Source of the DNA: Sphingomonas montanisoli
GTDB lineage: Bacteria > Pseudomonadota > Alphaproteobacteria > Sphingomonadales > Sphingomonadaceae
DNA: 64,000 nucleotides
Reading direction: 5' to 3'
Assembly (NCBI RefSeq): GCF_008274695.1
Contig: NZ_VTOU01000005.1
Location: forward strand, 124,001-188,000
Each line of letters begins with the position of its first letter. Position 1 is the stretch's first letter. The notes beneath the pieces were generated by a model. That model saw only the letters and a program-made list of their open reading frames with translations, was not told where the DNA came from and made no database searches. This document shows, in pieces, positions 60,471 to 64,000 of the stretch. The translations under genes and the position numbers were made by a program.

Positions 60471-62912
60471 TTAGGCCTCGCCGCGTTCGAGACGGGCGAC
60501 CGTCAGGAACTCTTCGGGTGCGACGCGGATCGCGGCGCCGGTCGGGCAGGCGCGCACGCAGCTTGGCCCGCCCTCGATTCCCGAACACATGTCGCACTTA
60601 ACCGCGCGCTTGGCCTTTTCGCCCTTGGCGTTCTTATAGGCCCAATCATGGCTGGGCTCGCCCGGCCCCGGCCCCTTGCCGAACAGGAACCATGTCCACA
60701 GACTTGGCTTCTTGGGCGGCTCCTTTTCCATGCGGATCACGCCGTAGGGGCAATTGCGCTGGCAGTTTCCGCAGCCGATGCATGTTTCGTCGATATAGAC
60801 TTCGCCGTCCTGCCCGCGGTGGATCGCGGTGGGCGGGCAATCGGCCATGCAGTGCGGGTTCTCGCAGTGGCGGCAGCTGGTCGGCACGTGGAGATGCGCA
60901 AAGGTGCGCCCCGCCTCGCGATCGAGCCGCGAGATGCCGTCATGGCTGTCGGCGCAAGCCTTCTCGCAATTGTCGCAGCCGACGCACAGATTCTCATCGA
61001 TCAGCAGCACGTCGGTCGCCTCGCCGACGCCATTGTCGACCAGGAAGTTCGCGACGTTCGAATACATATCGACGACGCTGGAGAAGCTGTCCTTCTTCGC
61101 CTCGATATAGGAGGCGAGATCGATCCGCTCGCCCATCGCGTTGCGGGCCTTGGTACCGAAATCGGGTTTCTTTTCGAGCAGGCGGCGAAACGCCTGGCCA
61201 TTGAGCTTGATGACTTCGGACTTCACCGCCGCGCGCACCGTCTGCTTGCGGATGCCGTTGTCGAACAGTTCGAGTTCGCCGACATAATTGCCGGCAGGAA
61301 GATAGGACAGGAAGACCGGCTTGCCGCCGATCGTCTTCTCCACGACCATCGATCCCGATCGGATCACGAACACGTCGTCGCCCGGATCGCCCTGCTTGAA
61401 GATCGCCTGGCCCGCGCGGACCGACTGGATCTCCGCGGTTTCCAGCACTTCGGCCAGGTCGCTCGGCGTGATGCCCGACTGGAACATCTGCAGCAGCTGG
61501 CGCTCGGTCGAGATGCGCGTCACCGCGCGTTTCACAGCCGGCACCGACCCCATCAGCTTCAGGATCGCGTTGCGCGGGATTTCGACCACGACGGTATCGG
61601 CGATCGCGCGGATCGTCGAACCGCGGCGGCGGCCCGAAACCAGGCCGACTTCACCGAAGATCGATCCGCCCGGAATGACGATGCCGGTCGAACGGCCATC
61701 GGGCAGCGGAATGTCGACCTTGCCCTGCGCGATGCCGAACAGCGACGAACCCGGCGCGTTCTTTTCGAAGACGATATCGTTCGTCTTGTAGAAGCGCACT
61801 TCGGAATCGAGCATGAACTCGCGCATCTGCAGCGGCGAAAGGTCGCTCAGGATCAGCACATTGTTGCGAATGAACTCGAGCCATTCGTCGACCGACTTCT
61901 TGATCGGCAGATTGGCGAACTTGGCGGCCAGGATCGGCTCGTCGGCAGGCTTCAGGCCGACATTGCCGTTGATGAATTCGACGGCGTCATAGCCCTGGTT
62001 CATGCAGTGCTTGATCAGCGGATAGCCCGCCAGCGCGCCGATCACGAAGATGCCCGCGTTGGTCGTTTCGAACGACGGCGACAGCTTCGGGAAGGCTTCG
62101 CGATCCTCACTCGTGAACTGGATACCGCAGCTCTCGATGAACTTGCGCGGCGCGGCCGATCCCATGCGCGCGATGATGCGATCGCACGCGATCTTCGCCT
62201 CGCCATCGCGCGTGTCGAGAACGAGGAAGCCGCGCTCGATCCGGTTGGGCGAGGTATCGGTCATCACGTTGACGCGCCCCTCGTCCGCCGCCGCCATCAG
62301 CAGCTTGACGTTCGCGCCCTTCGCCTTCGAGAAATCCGCGCCGCGATTGAGGATGGTAACGACGTTGCCCTGCGCCGCATCGGCCGCGAGGCCCAGCGCA
62401 TTTTCGATGCCCGCATCGCCCGAACCGATGACGGTGATATGTTCGTCGACATATTCGCCGGGATCGTCGAGCTGATATTGGACATGATCCATGTCGCCGC
62501 CGGGGCAACGGACCAGGTTGGGGTTCCCCTGCGTGCCGATCGCCAGGATGACGTTCTCGGCCTTGATCTCAGTCTTGTCGGTCAGCGCGATCGTGAAATC
62601 GCCCTTTTGACCGGTGATGGCCTTCACCTCGCTCTTGAGGCGGACATTGACCTTCTGCTCGGCGGCCTGCTTATCCCAGATGCCCAGAATGGTCTCGCGC
62701 TTGCCCGCGTCGAAATCGACGTCGGCCCGCAAGATGAGCTGGTTGGGCGTCGCCATGACGTGCTTGCCCTTCTGATACTTGTAGATCGTATCGGAAAGGT
62801 GATCGGTCTTTTCGAGAAGGATATGCGAAATGCCGAGCTTTGCGGCATGCGCCGCAGCACTCAGGCCAGCCGGACCCGAGCCCACGATGGCGATGCGGAA
62901 GATTTCGCTCAC
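60471..62912 (-). CDS. FAD/NAD(P) oxidoreductase with two cNMP domains and four [4Fe-4S] motifs
   Basis: 813 residues from a GTG preceded by GGGGGGACA. Residues 1-330 are a two-dinucleotide-fold flavoprotein (GSGPAG at 11-16; VIGSGDAGIENA), close to thioredoxin reductase/YpdA types but lacking an obvious CxxC. Two cyclic-nucleotide-binding domains follow; their pockets read FGEVGLVSGRRRGST and VGELELFDNGIRKQT, with Glu and Arg kept. The C-terminus has four Cys groups (CVGCDNCEKAC, CRHCENPHCMADC, CIGCGNCQRNC, CDMC...CVRAC) like HybA/NrfC proteins. It could move electrons from NAD(P)H to the membrane cytochrome under cyclic-nucleotide control. Confidence 0.88.
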   Translation of the reverse strand: MSEIFRIAIVGSGPAGLSAAAHAAKLGISHILLEKTDHLSDTIYKYQKGKHVMATPNQLILRADVDFDAGKRETILGIWDKQAAEQKVNVRLKSEVKAITGQKGDFTIALTDKTEIKAENVILAIGTQGNPNLVRCPGGDMDHVQYQLDDPGEYVDEHITVIGSGDAGIENALGLAADAAQGNVVTILNRGADFSKAKGANVKLLMAAADEGRVNVMTDTSPNRIERGFLVLDTRDGEAKIACDRIIARMGSAAPRKFIESCGIQFTSEDREAFPKLSPSFETTNAGIFVIGALAGYPLIKHCMNQGYDAVEFINGNVGLKPADEPILAAKFANLPIKKSVDEWLEFIRNNVLILSDLSPLQMREFMLDSEVRFYKTNDIVFEKNAPGSSLFGIAQGKVDIPLPDGRSTGIVIPGGSIFGEVGLVSGRRRGSTIRAIADTVVVEIPRNAILKLMGSVPAVKRAVTRISTERQLLQMFQSGITPSDLAEVLETAEIQSVRAGQAIFKQGDPGDDVFVIRSGSMVVEKTIGGKPVFLSYLPAGNYVGELELFDNGIRKQTVRAAVKSEVIKLNGQAFRRLLEKKPDFGTKARNAMGERIDLASYIEAKKDSFSSVVDMYSNVANFLVDNGVGEATDVLLIDENLCVGCDNCEKACADSHDGISRLDREAGRTFAHLHVPTSCRHCENPHCMADCPPTAIHRGQDGEVYIDETCIGCGNCQRNCPYGVIRMEKEPPKKPSLWTWFLFGKGPGPGEPSHDWAYKNAKGEKAKRAVKCDMCSGIEGGPSCVRACPTGAAIRVAPEEFLTVARLERGEA

Positions 62913-63105
62913 TGTCCCCCCTGCCCTGTTCGCGGACGCCCTGCCCGGCATCCGGCCCGCTCAGTTCGTCATCGATCCGTCCCCGATCAACGATTCACTA
63001 TTAAGCGAGCCCAGACATCACTTTATCAGCTTCGCTACGTTGCGCTAGACTTTGATTGCACATGCGAAGACGAAGCCTGTCGTTTCTATAATTTGGAGAA
63101 TCGCC

Positions 63106-64000
63106 TTGAACAACAGCGAGCCGGCAAAACCGCGCTTCACCCTGTCTTTTGGGCGCGTAGCACTGCTGTTGGCGGCGCTGATCGCTGTCGTTGCGGTCGG
63201 AATCACCCAATATCGCAAGTATAAATCCGCCAATCCGGAGCCGACGGCCGATTCTTCGGCGCCCGCAGGGCCGGTTGCCGACGTCGCTTCGATGATCGCG
63301 TCGCTGGAGAAACGACTCCAGTCGAATCCCGATGATGCCGAAGGCTGGAACATGCTCGGCTGGTCTTATTACTCGACCGGGCGCTATGCCGACGCGGCCA
63401 CCGCTTATGGTCGCGCGATCAAGATCGATCCCAGGAACGCGACCTACTGGTCGGCGCTTGGCGAGGTCGAGGTGCTGGCCGGCCCCGGCGGTATCACCCC
63501 CAAGGCGGTCGAGGCGTTTGGCAAGGCGCTGGCGATCGATCCCAAGGATTTTCGCGCCCGCTACTTCATGGGTGTGAAGAAGGATCAGGACGGCAAGCAC
63601 CAGGAAGCGATCGACGACTGGATCGCGCTGGTAAAGGAAGCCCCCGCCGGCGCGCCGTGGGAGGATGCGGTCCGCGATCTGATCGCCAAGGCTTCGAAGG
63701 AACACAATATCGACGTCGCCGGCCGCGTTCCGCCCAAGCGCATCGCGCCGATGGCCGATGTCGGCGGCGGCATGGGCGGCATGCCGGTGACCGGATCGGG
63801 CGCACAGGTCGCGACCGACGGTATTCCGGGGCCCAGCGCCGGGGACATGCAGGCGGCGGCCGGCATGACGACCGGCCAGCAGAACGAGATGATTGCCGGC
63901 ATGGTCGGCAAGCTGGAGGCCCGGCTGGCCAGCAATCCGCGCGACAGCAAGGGCTGGATATTCCTGATGCGTGCGCGGATGGTGCTGAACGAACCAGATA
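63106..64000 (+). CDS. CcmI/CycH-like TPR protein, 5' part
   Basis: The gene starts at a TTG preceded by TTTGGAGAAT and runs off the right edge; 298 codons are visible. A basic N-terminus and one membrane helix (VALLLAALIAVVAVGI, ~18-33) are followed by TPR units: LEKRLQSNPDDAEGWNMLGWSYYSTGRYADAATAYGRAIKIDP, then a second and third repeat, a Gly/Met-rich linker and another LEARLASNPRDSKGWIFLMRARM. This resembles the C-terminal part of cytochrome c maturation protein CcmI/CycH, which presents apocytochrome c for haem attachment. Its divergence from a decaheme cytochrome cluster fits such a role. Confidence 0.8.
   Translation, partial: MNNSEPAKPRFTLSFGRVALLLAALIAVVAVGITQYRKYKSANPEPTADSSAPAGPVADVASMIASLEKRLQSNPDDAEGWNMLGWSYYSTGRYADAATAYGRAIKIDPRNATYWSALGEVEVLAGPGGITPKAVEAFGKALAIDPKDFRARYFMGVKKDQDGKHQEAIDDWIALVKEAPAGAPWEDAVRDLIAKASKEHNIDVAGRVPPKRIAPMADVGGGMGGMPVTGSGAQVATDGIPGPSAGDMQAAAGMTTGQQNEMIAGMVGKLEARLASNPRDSKGWIFLMRARMVLNEPD

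Noticed and set aside
59544-63224. 1226-residue plus-strand open frame opposite the redox cluster
   Set aside because: It is the antisense of three well-supported genes; long antisense frames arise from the G/C-rich third codon positions. Its product is Arg/His/Asp-rich with no recognisable motif.

Overview
The window is high-GC bacterial chromosome, roughly two-thirds G+C by eye, with densely packed and often start/stop-overlapping genes. A sphingomonad-type alphaproteobacterium (Sphingomonas or a relative) is the best guess. Supporting signs are a short prolyl-tRNA synthetase without an editing insertion, TadE/TadG pilus genes, a single LolC/E-type permease, a direct-repeat GTTC-N7-GTTC LexA box, GCGGGG/CCCCGC intergenic hairpins, and large clusters of acyl-CoA genes. 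This is inference from gene content; no rRNA or tRNA gene is present to confirm it.

Layout. 1-2.5 kb: three translationally coupled TadE/TadG genes on the minus strand, the last cut by the window edge. 2.5-5.9 kb: lolD, a lolC/E-type permease and proS (minus strand). 5.9-9.8 kb: a spacer with an intrinsic terminator, a 42-residue proline-rich peptide gene, and a divergent histidine kinase/OmpR-type regulator pair. 9.9-52.3 kb: a 42-kb acyl-CoA catabolic island. It holds three thiolases, six acyl-CoA dehydrogenases (including two tandem heterodimer-like pairs), three acyl-CoA ligases, two class III CoA-transferases, three crotonases, two hot-dog hydratases, a PaaH-like dehydrogenase, a CitE-like lyase, two amidohydrolase-family proteins, three SDRs, hydrolases, a ferredoxin reductase, and TetR, IclR and GntR regulators. 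52.4-55.3 kb: folE, a cytochrome b561 and a membrane glycosyltransferase. 55.3-56.5 kb: a lower-GC islet with a LexA-type promoter, hairpin-rich sequence and a small secreted protein. 56.6-64 kb: a CpdA-like phosphodiesterase, then a three-gene redox cluster and, divergently, a CcmI/CycH-like TPR protein running off the right edge.

How the genes fit together. The island looks like a route for CoA-activated carboxylic acids, probably cyclic or branched ones such as steroid, terpenoid or alicyclic acids. No ring oxygenase or P450 lies in the window, so the substrate cannot be named. A seven-gene minus-strand operon (28120 to 20188) joins a PaaF/PaaH-like pair to a methylsuccinyl-CoA-dehydrogenase-like enzyme, a mesaconyl/itaconyl-CoA-hydratase-like hot-dog protein and a CoA-transferase. 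With the nearby CitE-like lyase this could take C5 branched dicarboxylyl-CoA to acetyl-CoA and pyruvate. A perfect palindrome sits in the divergent promoter of this operon, and a separate AGAGTWATCTCAAAT-like motif recurs at several other promoters of the island.

The most novel-looking system is at 57.7-62.9 kb. A membrane-anchored FHA-decaheme cytochrome c, a membrane protein with two His-X13-His pairs (diheme cytochrome b pattern), and a soluble FAD/NAD(P) oxidoreductase fused to two cyclic-nucleotide-binding domains and four [4Fe-4S] motifs together look like a transmembrane electron conduit under cyclic-nucleotide and phospho-signal control. Six copies of a dispersed inverted repeat, mostly between convergent genes, punctuate the window.
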